From an uncultured bacterium (GTDB taxonomy: Bacteria; Planctomycetota; UBA1135; GCA-002686595), in contig CAJQPT010000091.1 in the NCBI GenBank assembly GCA_905480285.1, forward strand, positions 1 through 40,602: a stretch of DNA of 40,602 bases. The letters run 5' to 3'. Under the pieces are notes generated by a model, which worked only from the letters and a program-made list of their open reading frames with translations, did not search any database and was not told the DNA's origin. Positions 15,936 to 23,908 of this stretch are shown here, piece by piece (within the stretch, counting starts at the first letter, position 1; each line of letters begins with the position of its first letter). Position numbers and translations under genes: made by a program.

Positions 15936-16970
15936 ATGGCCAACCCCGGAACGCTGAGCTTCAATCCGAGCGGCACGCCGCTGTTCACGGACGACGAGGT
16001 TCGTTCGCTGATGCAGATCGAATTTGATCGAGCGCAGCGCTATCGCTATCCGGTGGCCTGCCTGCTGATCGAGATCGACCGGCTCCGGGATATCCAGACC
16101 ATGCACGGCTTCGATGCGCGGCTGACGATCCTCCAGGCGCTGGTCGAGCTGCTGCAGGGCGAGACCCGAGCGGGGGACCTGCTGGGCACCGTGGTCGATG
16201 ATCGCCTGATGGTGCTCATCCCGCACACCATGCCCGCCGCCGCACGAGCGATCAGTGAGCGGGTGCTGAGCGGCGCGCGCCAGATGGAGTTCGTCATCGG
16301 CGGCAAGTCGATCCGCGTGACCGCGTCCATTGGCGTAGCGCACAACCAGGACGATGCGGCGAACTCGGTCGCCACCCTGGAGCGCGTGGCCGAGGAGGGC
16401 CTCGCCGTCGCCGTTGGGAATGGCGGGGGTCAGGTCGCCCAGACCGAGCTCTACGAGCTGTACGAGAAGGAGCCGGCGCCAGAGGCCCCCGCCGTAGGTG
16501 ACGTGGAGGAGCTGCTCGCCAGGGCCGAGAGCATGGGGTACCGGCAGCGCCTTGAAGGGCTCGTGGCCGGCGGTGCCCCGCTGGAGTCGGCGGCCCAGGA
16601 GGTCGCCAACGAGGTCGTCCAGCGCGCTGTTCAGCAGGAGCGCGAGCGCTGGAGCCGGGATCTCGAGATGGCGAATGCGCGGATCGAGGCCATGTCGACG
16701 ACGCTCAAGCAGGGGGGCGATCGTGCAGGTGTGGACCGGGACCTCCAGCAGCTCAATCGGCGCATCGAGAAGCTCACGCGCTCCCTCGAGACCACCGAGG
16801 CCGAGATCGCGCGACTGCGCGCGGCGGGCTCCACGGACGAGGGGGTGGCCTCGGTCTATCGCGAGGTCCAGGGGCTCGACAGCGACGAGAACCGCGCGGA
16901 CCTCAAGCGCGACCTGATGGGTGCGATCTTCCAGGCCAACCTGGACCTGCAGTCGCGTCGCAGCGCCTGA
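15936..16970 (+). CDS. Degenerate GGDEF-domain protein with coiled coil and FQANLDL tail
   Basis: Of 344 residues, about 25-170 form a diguanylate-cyclase-like fold: SLMQIEFDRAQRYRYPVACLLIEID, then DLLGTVVDDRLMVLIPHT, then SIRVTASIGVA. The GGDEF signature itself is replaced by VVDDR, so cyclase activity is unlikely; a nucleotide-binding or structural role is more plausible. Residues about 195-310 are charged helices with a strong coiled coil (RRIEKLTRSLETTEAEIARL, 275 onward). The last 15 residues contain IFQANLDLQ (FQANLDL 332-338). From RRIEKL to the end it parallels the small protein upstream of the MamK-like gene. The ATG at 15936 (MANPGTLSF) was chosen because the extension upstream translates the G-rich repeat spacer. 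A strong hairpin follows the stop. Confidence 0.85.
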   Translation: MANPGTLSFNPSGTPLFTDDEVRSLMQIEFDRAQRYRYPVACLLIEIDRLRDIQTMHGFDARLTILQALVELLQGETRAGDLLGTVVDDRLMVLIPHTMPAAARAISERVLSGARQMEFVIGGKSIRVTASIGVAHNQDDAANSVATLERVAEEGLAVAVGNGGGQVAQTELYELYEKEPAPEAPAVGDVEELLARAESMGYRQRLEGLVAGGAPLESAAQEVANEVVQRAVQQERERWSRDLEMANARIEAMSTTLKQGGDRAGVDRDLQQLNRRIEKLTRSLETTEAEIARLRAAGSTDEGVASVYREVQGLDSDENRADLKRDLMGAIFQANLDLQSRRSA

Positions 16971-16983
16971 GGCTAGTGCAAGC

Positions 16984-17024
16984 AGAGCGCCCGCGCCGCC
17001 CTCTTGGGGCGACGCGGGCGCTCT
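16984..17024. terminator. Hairpin terminator between convergent genes
   Basis: A perfect 12-bp stem is formed by AGAGCGCCCGCG (16984-16995) and CGCGGGCGCTCT (17013-17024). Inside it CGCCC can pair with GGGCG. On the plus strand CGTTTA follows, only a weak T-tract. It lies between two convergent stop codons and probably ends transcription from both sides. Confidence 0.75.
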
Positions 17025-17060
17025 CGTTTATGGCCGGATTCGAGCCCGGTCAGGTGCGGA

Positions 17061-18647
17061 TCACGGGCAGAAGAGCACGGACATCGCGTTGCTGAAGTTG
17101 AACGTCGGCGCCCCGGCGACGTTGTCGCGGAAGAAGCACTGGAAGTTCAGCGTCATGCCCGGGAGGATCGCCCCGGGGCCCGACGACTGGTTCGGGTCCG
17201 TGAAGTCCACGGCCCGCGCCACGCTGCCGAGGATGCCCGCCTGGACCGCGGGGTAGAGTCGCACCGCGGGCATCTGGGCGGTGCCCATCACGCAGAGGTT
17301 GCCGAGCCCGCTCGGAGCCTGCGTCTGAACCGGCCCGTAGAAGAAGAGCCCGACGGTGAAGGACGGGAGGCCGGAGGCGGCGATGACGAAGTTGTTGTCC
17401 GTGATGCTCGCGGAGCCGGTGGCGGCGATCTGTGCCGGCGCGCCGGAGCTGCCCGCGTTGGAGGAGCAGTAGGTCGTGAAGCCGCAGGCGGGCGGCTCTT
17501 CGGTGATCTTCCAGATGCGGCCGCCGCTCTGGGTGACGATGTAGACCTCGCCGTCGTGGTCCTCACCGAAGGAGCTGATCGAGCTGATCGAGCCGGAGGT
17601 CGGGCGCAGCTCGACGGTGCGGTCCGTGAAGTTCTGAACCGAGCTCCCGTCGTACTCGATGCTCCAGATCCTGTTCGAGCAGTAGTCCGCGTAGAAGTAC
17701 GTGCCCTGGAGGCTCGGGATCGCGCTGCCGCGGTAGATCATCCCGCCGGTCACGCTGCAGCCCTGGCCGTGGTTGTATTCGAAGATCGGATCGAGGAGCG
17801 CGGAGTTGGTGCAGCTGCAGCCGGACAGGCCCGTGCAGCGGGTCCCTTCCTTGCAGCGCCAGCCGAGGTTTTGGCCAGCCTGGCCAGCCGGGATGAAGTC
17901 GATCTCCTCCCGTTGGTTCTGGCCGACGTCGGCGATCCACATGTCACCGGTGGCGCGGTCGAAGGTGAAGCGCCAGGGGTTACGCAGGCCGAGGTGGTAG
18001 ATCTCGTTGCGGACCGAGCTGTTGCCGAGGAAGGGGTTGTCCGCGGGGATGAACGGCGACGCGATGTCCACGTCATAGCGAAGCATCTTGCCCAGCAGCT
18101 GCTGACCGTTCTGGGCGCGGCCATTCGGGTCGTTGCCGGAGCCGCCGTCGCCCAGACCGAAGTAGAGCTTCCCGTCGGGGCCGAACTTGATGCAGCCGCC
18201 GTTGTGGTTGGAGAAGTCCTGGTTGACCTGCGAGATGAACTGAACGCGGGTCGGGTCGGCGACGTTCGGGTCGGAGGACACCGCATACTCGGCGACCCGT
18301 GAGTTGCCGGAGTTGTTGGTGTAGCTGACGAAGAAGCGCCCGTTCGTCATGTAGTCCGGGTGGAACGCGAGGCCGAGGAGGCCGCGCTCGCCGCCGGAGG
18401 CGACCTCGGGGTTGATGTTGAGGAACGGGGTGGTGATCAGCGTCCCGTTCTCGATGACGCGCACGCGGCCTGCCTGCTCGATGACGAAGATCCTTGAAGG
18501 GTCCCCGGGAGCGAACGTGAGGTCGGTCGGGTTCTGGAGGCCCGAGACGAAGAGCTCGGTGGTCAGCGGGGCCTGCGCGGAGGCGGGCGCTGTGATCAGC
18601 AGGCCGAGGCCGGCGAGTGCAGAGGCGAGGAGTGTGCGAAGCATCAT
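17061..18647 (-). CDS. Secreted PQQ-dependent sugar dehydrogenase with YCSS C-terminal domain
   Basis: The 528-residue protein has a signal peptide (LLASALAGLGLLITAPASA). A soluble glucose/sorbosone dehydrogenase propeller follows: GLQNPTDLTFAPGD, GERGLLGLAFHPDY with the catalytic-type His, NHNGGCIKFGPDGKLYFGLGDGG, and HLGLRNPWRFTFD. A Cys-rich insertion (CKEGTRCTGLSGCSC) is unusual and may be disulphide-bonded. After residue about 390 comes an extra domain starting YCSSNAGSSGAPAQI and ending FRDNVAGAPTFNFSNAMSVLFCP. This domain is shared with the secreted protein at 23909-24949. I know it as a common tail of secreted planctomycete proteins, but its role (sorting or surface attachment) is not established here. 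The start is the first of two adjacent ATG codons. Confidence 0.93.
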   Translation of the reverse strand: MMLRTLLASALAGLGLLITAPASAQAPLTTELFVSGLQNPTDLTFAPGDPSRIFVIEQAGRVRVIENGTLITTPFLNINPEVASGGERGLLGLAFHPDYMTNGRFFVSYTNNSGNSRVAEYAVSSDPNVADPTRVQFISQVNQDFSNHNGGCIKFGPDGKLYFGLGDGGSGNDPNGRAQNGQQLLGKMLRYDVDIASPFIPADNPFLGNSSVRNEIYHLGLRNPWRFTFDRATGDMWIADVGQNQREEIDFIPAGQAGQNLGWRCKEGTRCTGLSGCSCTNSALLDPIFEYNHGQGCSVTGGMIYRGSAIPSLQGTYFYADYCSNRIWSIEYDGSSVQNFTDRTVELRPTSGSISSISSFGEDHDGEVYIVTQSGGRIWKITEEPPACGFTTYCSSNAGSSGAPAQIAATGSASITDNNFVIAASGLPSFTVGLFFYGPVQTQAPSGLGNLCVMGTAQMPAVRLYPAVQAGILGSVARAVDFTDPNQSSGPGAILPGMTLNFQCFFRDNVAGAPTFNFSNAMSVLFCP

Positions 18648-18918
18648 GGGCGTCCGTGGGACGTGGAGCGGAAAGCGAGGGCCGGGAGGGCTCTCGGACT
18701 CATGGGGCCAGGAGAAGGGGCCTTGGGCCCGGTCTAAGACCTGAGCTTCAAGGGAGGGAATGCGGGTGTCAAGCGCGACGATGTGCCGTCCTCAGGTAAC
18801 TCCCACGATTGGTGGAGGCGATCGTACCCCTGGAGGTTCCCACTCTTGAGTCTATCCCGGTCTGCCCTGGCGGCTACATTCCCTGAACCTCGCGCTCCGG
18901 CGAGCCCATATCTGCGAC

Positions 18919-20403
18919 ATGACGCTCCGTATGCCCCGCTGGCTGCCTCCTCTCGCCCTGCTTGGCCTCGCGGCCTCCTGCGGGGAGGGAGGTGCGTCCA
19001 GGCCCCGGAACGTGCTCCTGATCACCATGGATACGACCCGGGCGGACCACCTGGGCGCGTACGGTCAGGTCCGATTCGAGACACCTGCCCTGGACGCGTT
19101 GGCTTCCGAGGGGGTGGTCTTCGAGCAGTGCAGCTCCGCAGCCGCGACGACGCTGAGCTCCCACGCGTCCCTCATGACGGGCGCCTATCCGCTGCGACAT
19201 GGTGTCGTTCGCAACGGGTTCAGCGTGCATCCCTCCAACAGGACGCTGGCGGAGGCCCTCAGTGACGCCGGGTTCCGGTGCGCCGCGTTCGTCGCGTCCT
19301 CTGCGCTGGTCTCGGCCACCGGGATGAACCAGGGCTTCGGCGTCTACGACGAGCGCCTCGACCTCCCCGCCTCACCGGGCGGAAACGACCAGGCGCAGCG
19401 CCGCGCGGGCTCCGTCACCGACGCGGTGCTCGCGCACGTGGACGAGCAAGAGGCTGCCGGAGCAGAAGGAGGCCTCTTCCTCTTTGCCCACTACTTCGAC
19501 CCCCACGCTCCCTACGGGGCCCCGGGTTCGGGGGACGTGGGCGGCTTCGGGGACATCGAGTCCGCCGTTGGCGCGCAGCAGCAGCGCGTGCTCGGAGAGG
19601 GACCCGGCCAGCAGGCGGTGATCGGCGGCGGGCTGCCCGCAGCCCTCGCCGGGCCGACGGGCGCCGTCCCGAGCCCTGCGGACGAGCGCCTGGCTGCCCT
19701 CTATGGCGCGGAGGTCGAGTACATGGACGGGGAGATCGGGCGGCTATTGGCCGGGCTGGCGTCCCGGGGCGTGCTCGAGGAGACCCTGGTGGTGATCACC
19801 GCGGATCACGGCGAGACGTTCTGGGAGCAGGGCAACTTCTGGAATCACGGGCTCTGGGTCGGAGAGACGGACGTGCACGTGCCGCTCATCGTCCGCGGCC
19901 CCGGCGCGGCCCGCGGCGCCCGGGTCTCCACGCCGGTCTCAGGGGTCGACGTGGCGCCGACGATCCTGGATGCGGTCGGGCTGGCGCCGGGGCCGGGCGA
20001 TGACCCGGGCCGCGGCCGGAGCCTCCTCCCTGCCCTGAGCGGCGCGGAGATGCCTCGGCGAGCCGTGTTCTCCGAGGCGACTCAGCCCGGACCCCGCCTC
20101 GAGGGGGCCGAGGGTCTCCCCTGGGCCGGGGCCGCCAAGCCCCAGGCGGTCCGCCTCGGTCCGTGGAAACTGGTCAAGGCGCCTTACCTCGGCGTGCGTC
20201 AGCTCTTCGACCTCGCCAGTGATCCGGGAGAGCGCCGGGACCTCCTCGCGGACCCTGTGTTGACGCCCACGTCGCGGGACGCGCTCGAGGACCTGGAGCG
20301 TGCCCACGCGGTCTGGGTCGGCGCCGCCGCGCCGCGGCCCTCTGCCTACGACCCGGACCAGGCTGAGGCGCTCCGCAGCCTCGGGTACGGCGGCGATCGG
20401 TGA
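18919..20403 (+). CDS. Sulfatase-superfamily lipoprotein with a non-cysteine active site
   Basis: The 494-residue protein belongs to the alkaline phosphatase/sulfatase superfamily. The N-terminal metal site is ITMDTTRADHLGAYG (Asp38), and the C-terminal metal site is VITADHGETF. At the place where true sulfatases have CxPxR, this protein reads TLSSH (78-82), so it cannot form formylglycine; Thr78 is the likely nucleophile, as in phosphoglycerol or phosphoethanolamine transferase relatives. A lipobox LAASC (Cys21) follows a hydrophobic leader, so it should be a lipoprotein. It could act on phosphate, phosphonate or sulfate esters outside the cytoplasm. It is divergent from the sugar dehydrogenase across 271 bp. 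Confidence 0.88.
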   Translation: MTLRMPRWLPPLALLGLAASCGEGGASRPRNVLLITMDTTRADHLGAYGQVRFETPALDALASEGVVFEQCSSAAATTLSSHASLMTGAYPLRHGVVRNGFSVHPSNRTLAEALSDAGFRCAAFVASSALVSATGMNQGFGVYDERLDLPASPGGNDQAQRRAGSVTDAVLAHVDEQEAAGAEGGLFLFAHYFDPHAPYGAPGSGDVGGFGDIESAVGAQQQRVLGEGPGQQAVIGGGLPAALAGPTGAVPSPADERLAALYGAEVEYMDGEIGRLLAGLASRGVLEETLVVITADHGETFWEQGNFWNHGLWVGETDVHVPLIVRGPGAARGARVSTPVSGVDVAPTILDAVGLAPGPGDDPGRGRSLLPALSGAEMPRRAVFSEATQPGPRLEGAEGLPWAGAAKPQAVRLGPWKLVKAPYLGVRQLFDLASDPGERRDLLADPVLTPTSRDALEDLERAHAVWVGAAAPRPSAYDPDQAEALRSLGYGGDR

Positions 20404-20736
20404 ACCTCCGTCGCGGCGCCTGCTCGCGCGGCTCTCAGCGCAGTGACCTTCAGTCCGCGTGACGGGCACCCGGGCGACTCACGAGGCCAGACCGAGTGGC
20501 CCGCGGGAAGGCGCCAAACGGTCAGGCGACGACCCTGCCGGCCAGCTCCAGGGCTTGTCACCGAGTTCAAGAGGGCCTGCTTCACTCGCTGCGTTGGTCC
20601 GAAGCGCAGCGCTCAATGGGGGAGCCACGCCCACCCGGGCTCCGCCGTCCAGGCCATCGCAATCGGCGAGCATCCCGGGGGCCTCCGCCATCGGCGGTCA
20701 TTCCCCCCCCCGCGGTCGTCAGCCGCGCGGGATGGG
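20404..20736. other. Spacer between convergent genes, no gene seen
   Basis: The spacer is 333 bases. It contains a run of nine C residues near 20702 and a small GGAGCC/GGCTCC inverted repeat near 20622-20645 that may act as a weak terminator. No tRNA-like or protein-coding pattern was seen. Confidence 0.55.
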
Positions 20737-21726
20737 TCACTCGAAGCTGCCGTGGTGGCGATAGAAGAAGCGGTGGAGGACCTTGCCGTCACGGACGAGC
20801 TCGCCGTCCACGAAGTAGAGGGGGAGCCGCTGATCGCCAGCCTCGGTGCGCTCCGCGTTCATGGCGAGCCGGATGCGGTCACCCGCCTCCACGGAGAAGG
20901 GACGGACCGGGAAGAACGACTGACGCCAGTGGGTGGGCGGGACCATGGGGGAGCAGGACAGCTCCACGTCCGGGGTCAGGTCCACCTCGAACCAGCCGCC
21001 GAAGCCGTGCACGGTGCCGGCGCGCTCGACCAGGAGGGTCGCGGCGGTGGTGAAGAAGAAGTCATCTGCGCAGGCATGGTCGAGGTCGATGTCCAGCACG
21101 TCGGCGGGGGTGCCGAGGAGCGACGCCGGCTTGAGATCGCAGGCCGCGGTGATGAGGCTCTGCACCTCAGCCTCGATCAGGCGGGAGTAGTCGAGGCCGT
21201 AGACCGGGCGCTCCCACAGGCCGAGCCCGAGGTCCTGGTGCACGTGGCTGTCGTCCACGGGCGCGACGCAGAGCCGGAGGGTCCGCGGCAGCATGTGGCC
21301 GCCAGGCTTCATGTAGCGGTCGCGGGCGTCGATCACCGACTCGAACATCAGCTCAGCCAGGCCAAAGAAGCCCATCCACTCGGAGATGATGAGGTCGTAG
21401 TCCCCCTCGAGGTCCAGGTCCTCCATCCGTCCGCGGTGGAAGGTGATGCGGTCCCCGAGGCCGTTGTCGGCGGCCACGTCTCGGGCCACGTCGATGATGG
21501 CCGACGAGTCCACCGCGTCCACGTGGGCGGCCCCAGCGCGGGCCGCGAACATCGACAGGATGCCAGTGCCGGTCCCCACGTCGAGCACGCGCTTGCCCTT
21601 CGCCACGGACTCGATCGCCCGGCGATAGCTGTCCGTGCGGGCGTGATCCTGGATCATGAGCCGGTGGACGCCGGGGTCCGCGTAGCTCGCGAAGTAATCG
21701 TGGTCGCTCGAATAGCCTTCAGACAT
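20737..21726 (-). CDS. Protein arginine methyltransferase-like enzyme (PRMT, eukaryotic type I pattern)
   Basis: The 329-residue protein matches the PRMT core from end to end. The N-terminal motif is DYFASYADPGVHRLMIQD followed by ARTDSYRRAI. The SAM loop is VLDVGTGTGILSMFAARAG (47-65). The double-E loop SEWMGFFGLAE carries Glu116 and Glu125 with the same spacing as in PRMT1. The THW loop PPTHWRQSFF holds His266 and Trp267, and a beta-barrel region follows. These residues bind the substrate arginine in eukaryotic enzymes. The acidic SAM-ribose position is Asp73 rather than Glu. The start is the ATG at 21726; a GTG at 21756 is an alternative. No ribosome-binding site is clear. It is flanked by unrelated genes. 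Substrates in a bacterium are unknown, and it might methylate a non-protein target. Confidence 0.9.
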   Translation of the reverse strand: MSEGYSSDHDYFASYADPGVHRLMIQDHARTDSYRRAIESVAKGKRVLDVGTGTGILSMFAARAGAAHVDAVDSSAIIDVARDVAADNGLGDRITFHRGRMEDLDLEGDYDLIISEWMGFFGLAELMFESVIDARDRYMKPGGHMLPRTLRLCVAPVDDSHVHQDLGLGLWERPVYGLDYSRLIEAEVQSLITAACDLKPASLLGTPADVLDIDLDHACADDFFFTTAATLLVERAGTVHGFGGWFEVDLTPDVELSCSPMVPPTHWRQSFFPVRPFSVEAGDRIRLAMNAERTEAGDQRLPLYFVDGELVRDGKVLHRFFYRHHGSFE

Positions 21727-21890
21727 GGGCGGGAGGGTGCCAGAGGGTCGGGTCACGGGGTTCAGAATTCGGCGGTTGGCAAGAAAAGAGCATTGGGGGC
21801 AAGGAGCGCCGCTCGATGGCTGAGGGCAGGGAGCGCGGGTTGAGCAGGTGATGGTTGAGATCGGACCTCGCGGGTTCCTATCGTCGTGCC

Positions 21891-23705
21891 ATGGCGAGCG
21901 AGACGACCCAGGCCGGTCCGGCCGCGCGCGCTGCCGCGGCAGGCGCGCTCGACCCCGGCGCCCTCTTCACGCTGGAGGAGGCGGCGGGTCGGGTGCGCGT
22001 TCCCATCGAGGATCTCGAGGCCCGCTGCGACCGCGGCGAGCTGCTCTTCGAGACGCGCCGACGGGGCCGCCAGGAGGTGCGCTGCGTCCGAGGTCTTGAT
22101 CTTGCGGAGGCCTTCCCCGGCGCCCCCGACCCAGCCCGTTCGTTGGGCAAGGGCCGCTCATCCGGCGGCGCCAGCGTGCCCGATCGACCCAGCCTGGGCG
22201 GGGGCGCGGCGGACGGGTCGAATCCGCGCGAGCCCTCAGCGGCTTCCCCATCGGCCTCTCCGGTGACTTCCCCGGGGTCCCCTAAAGAGCCCTCTTCAGG
22301 TTCTTCTCTAGGGTCCTCTTCAGCGGGGACTGAGGCGAAGGACAGGGGCGGGGTGGCTGCGGATCCTGGGCGGGTTCAGTCCACTGCCGCTCAGGCCGCT
22401 GCGACTCAGGCCGCTGCGACTCAGGCCGCTGCGACTCAGGCCGCTGCGACTCAGGCCACTGCGACTCAGGCCACTGCGACTCAGGCCACTGCGACTCAGG
22501 CCGCTGCGACTCAGGCCGCTGCGACTCAGGCCACTGCGACTCAGGCCACTGCGACGTTCCCGGCGAGCGGACCTCGAGGCAGCGGACCTCGAGACAGCGG
22601 ACCTCGAGACAGCGGAAACAGCGTCGCGGAGGCGGTTCGAGGCTCGGGGGCGAGCCGAGACGCGCTGATCGGGCTGTGCCAGGATCTGGAGACACGCCTG
22701 GACCTTGCCGAGCGAGAGCGTCAGGCGAGCACCGCCTCGTTGCTCATGGCCCAGCGGCACGTCCTCGACCTCGAGCTGCGAGGTCGCTCAGGGTCCTGGG
22801 TTCGAGCGGGTGGCGCCGCGCTGGGGCTCATGTCGGTCTCGGCGCTTGTCGTCATGGCGATGCTCCCCGGCTGGTTGGACGACCGAGCGGCCGGGCGCGA
22901 GGCGCTTCAGGGCGCCCAGCTCACGGCCGAGATCGGTCGGCTGGAAGCCTCCATGGGGTCGCTGGCCGCGGCCTCGGACGAGGAGCGAGCGGCGCTCTCT
23001 GCGCAGCTCGAGGCCCGTACTGCGCAGCTTGCGACCCGTACGGAATCGCTGGTCGCGGAGCGGCGTCTCGCGCTGCAAGCCATGGCGGACGCGGCGGCGG
23101 AGCGTGAGCGTGCGGAGGAGGTCCGGCTCGCGAACATCGAGCAGCTGAACCAGCTCGAGGAGCGGCTCGTGGCCTCCGACCGGCAGGCGGTCCGCCGCAG
23201 CGCTGAGCTCGGGGTCATCGTGGAGTCGAGCGCGCGTGATCGTGCGCGGTTCGACGAGCGCCTCGCCGCAGCGGAACGGTCTGCGGGGGCTGCGCGAGAC
23301 GCCCTGAGCGAGGCCAGAGCTCGCTCCGCTGAGGAGCGGCGCCGCTACGAGGATCAGCTCGCCGCCGCGGAGGCGGAGCGTGCCGCCCAGCACGCCGCGC
23401 GCGCGGCAGAAGCCCAGGCGCTCCGGGCCGAGATCCGTGGATTGATGGCCGAGCTTGAGCTGGGTCAGACCCGAGCCGTCGCGGCGTTGGAGGCCGCGGA
23501 GGCAAGGCTCCTGATCCAGATGGAGGACCGCACCACCTCTGATGGCGGGGTCTTCACGGAGGTCAGCGCCCCTGGCGCGGTCGCAGCGTCCGCCGCGGGG
23601 ATGCCCCTCCCTGAGGGTTCAGTTCCCGTCGAGGTATGGGACCTCCCGGAGGCGCCGGCCGGGTCCTGGTGGACCCGGGCCCTTCGCTCGATGGTCGGCC
23701 GCTGA
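21891..23705 (+). CDS. HTH-domain, single-span membrane protein with pentapeptide repeats and long coiled coil
   Basis: This 604-residue protein has a composite layout. Residues about 26-77 are an excisionase/MerR-like helix-turn-helix (LFTLEEAAGRVRVPIEDL, then RGELLF..T). A Ser/Pro/Gly-rich linker holds an (A[AT]ATQ)n pentapeptide array at about 169-223 and a short SGPRD array. One membrane helix (LGLMSVSALVVMAMLPG, about 310-327) follows. Beyond it lies a coiled coil of about 200 residues rich in Ala/Glu/Arg. The N-terminal part should be cytoplasmic and the coiled coil outside. The arrangement matches the protein at 25078-26730 in its N-terminus and topology. The DNA-binding role is not shown; the domain could instead bind a protein partner. 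The start ATG at 21891 was favoured over an in-frame codon 36 bp upstream. Confidence 0.85.
   Translation: MASETTQAGPAARAAAAGALDPGALFTLEEAAGRVRVPIEDLEARCDRGELLFETRRRGRQEVRCVRGLDLAEAFPGAPDPARSLGKGRSSGGASVPDRPSLGGGAADGSNPREPSAASPSASPVTSPGSPKEPSSGSSLGSSSAGTEAKDRGGVAADPGRVQSTAAQAAATQAAATQAAATQAAATQATATQATATQATATQAAATQAAATQATATQATATFPASGPRGSGPRDSGPRDSGNSVAEAVRGSGASRDALIGLCQDLETRLDLAERERQASTASLLMAQRHVLDLELRGRSGSWVRAGGAALGLMSVSALVVMAMLPGWLDDRAAGREALQGAQLTAEIGRLEASMGSLAAASDEERAALSAQLEARTAQLATRTESLVAERRLALQAMADAAAERERAEEVRLANIEQLNQLEERLVASDRQAVRRSAELGVIVESSARDRARFDERLAAAERSAGAARDALSEARARSAEERRRYEDQLAAAEAERAAQHAARAAEAQALRAEIRGLMAELELGQTRAVAALEAAEARLLIQMEDRTTSDGGVFTEVSAPGAVAASAAGMPLPEGSVPVEVWDLPEAPAGSWWTRALRSMVGR
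22395..22559 (+). repeat. 15-bp tandem repeat, 11 copies, in frame
   Basis: Eleven consecutive 15-bp units of GCC[G/A]CTGCGACTCAG encode A[A/T]ATQ; the last unit diverges at its end. The two unit types alternate in blocks: four G, three A, two G, two A. Block order with near-perfect units points to recent expansion by slippage or unequal exchange. An imperfect further unit lies just upstream. Confidence 0.95.
22566..22615 (+). repeat. 15-bp tandem repeat, three copies, in frame
   Basis: Three units of AGCGGACCTCGAGRC plus a partial fourth encode SGPRG, SGPRD, SGPRD. This is a second pentapeptide array in the linker of the same protein, unrelated in sequence to the one upstream. Confidence 0.9.
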
Positions 23706-23908
23706 GGGGTGATCCGCTCACGGGGTCACCCACAGGTGGCCCGGTGCCGCACGGCGCGCCTGTAGTTTCCCTCGAGGCCTGTGGTTCCCGGTAGGGCCTG
23801 TGGTCTTCCGGGTAGTCGGTGGTCTCCCGTGGGGCCGGTGGGCTCTGGTAGGACTGAGGCTCGGGCCGCTGGGGTCGACGGATGGCCTCAGCGGGTGCTC
23901 CAATGCCG
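23706..23908. repeat. Short spacer with degenerate ~20-bp repeats
   Basis: Between convergent genes, about 23758-23856, variants of GGCCTGTGGTTCCCGGTA recur four or five times with spacing near 18-22 bp. No gene or clean hairpin terminator is seen. Confidence 0.6.

Noticed and set aside
17033..17060. T-loop-like GATTCGAGCCC after the terminator
   Set aside because: No acceptor, D-arm or anticodon arm can be built around it, so it is not a tRNA.
17004..18302. Plus-strand open frame (432 codons) opposite the sugar dehydrogenase
   Set aside because: Low-complexity Ala/Val/Asp/Arg translation typical of antisense to high-GC genes; it also crosses the terminator hairpin.
20443..21843. Plus-strand open frame (466 codons) opposite the PRMT-like gene
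   Set aside because: Antisense shadow; the minus strand has motif-level matches to PRMT.
22380..22620. Possible CRISPR array
   Set aside because: Units are directly adjacent with no spacers and keep a reading frame in a convincing gene.
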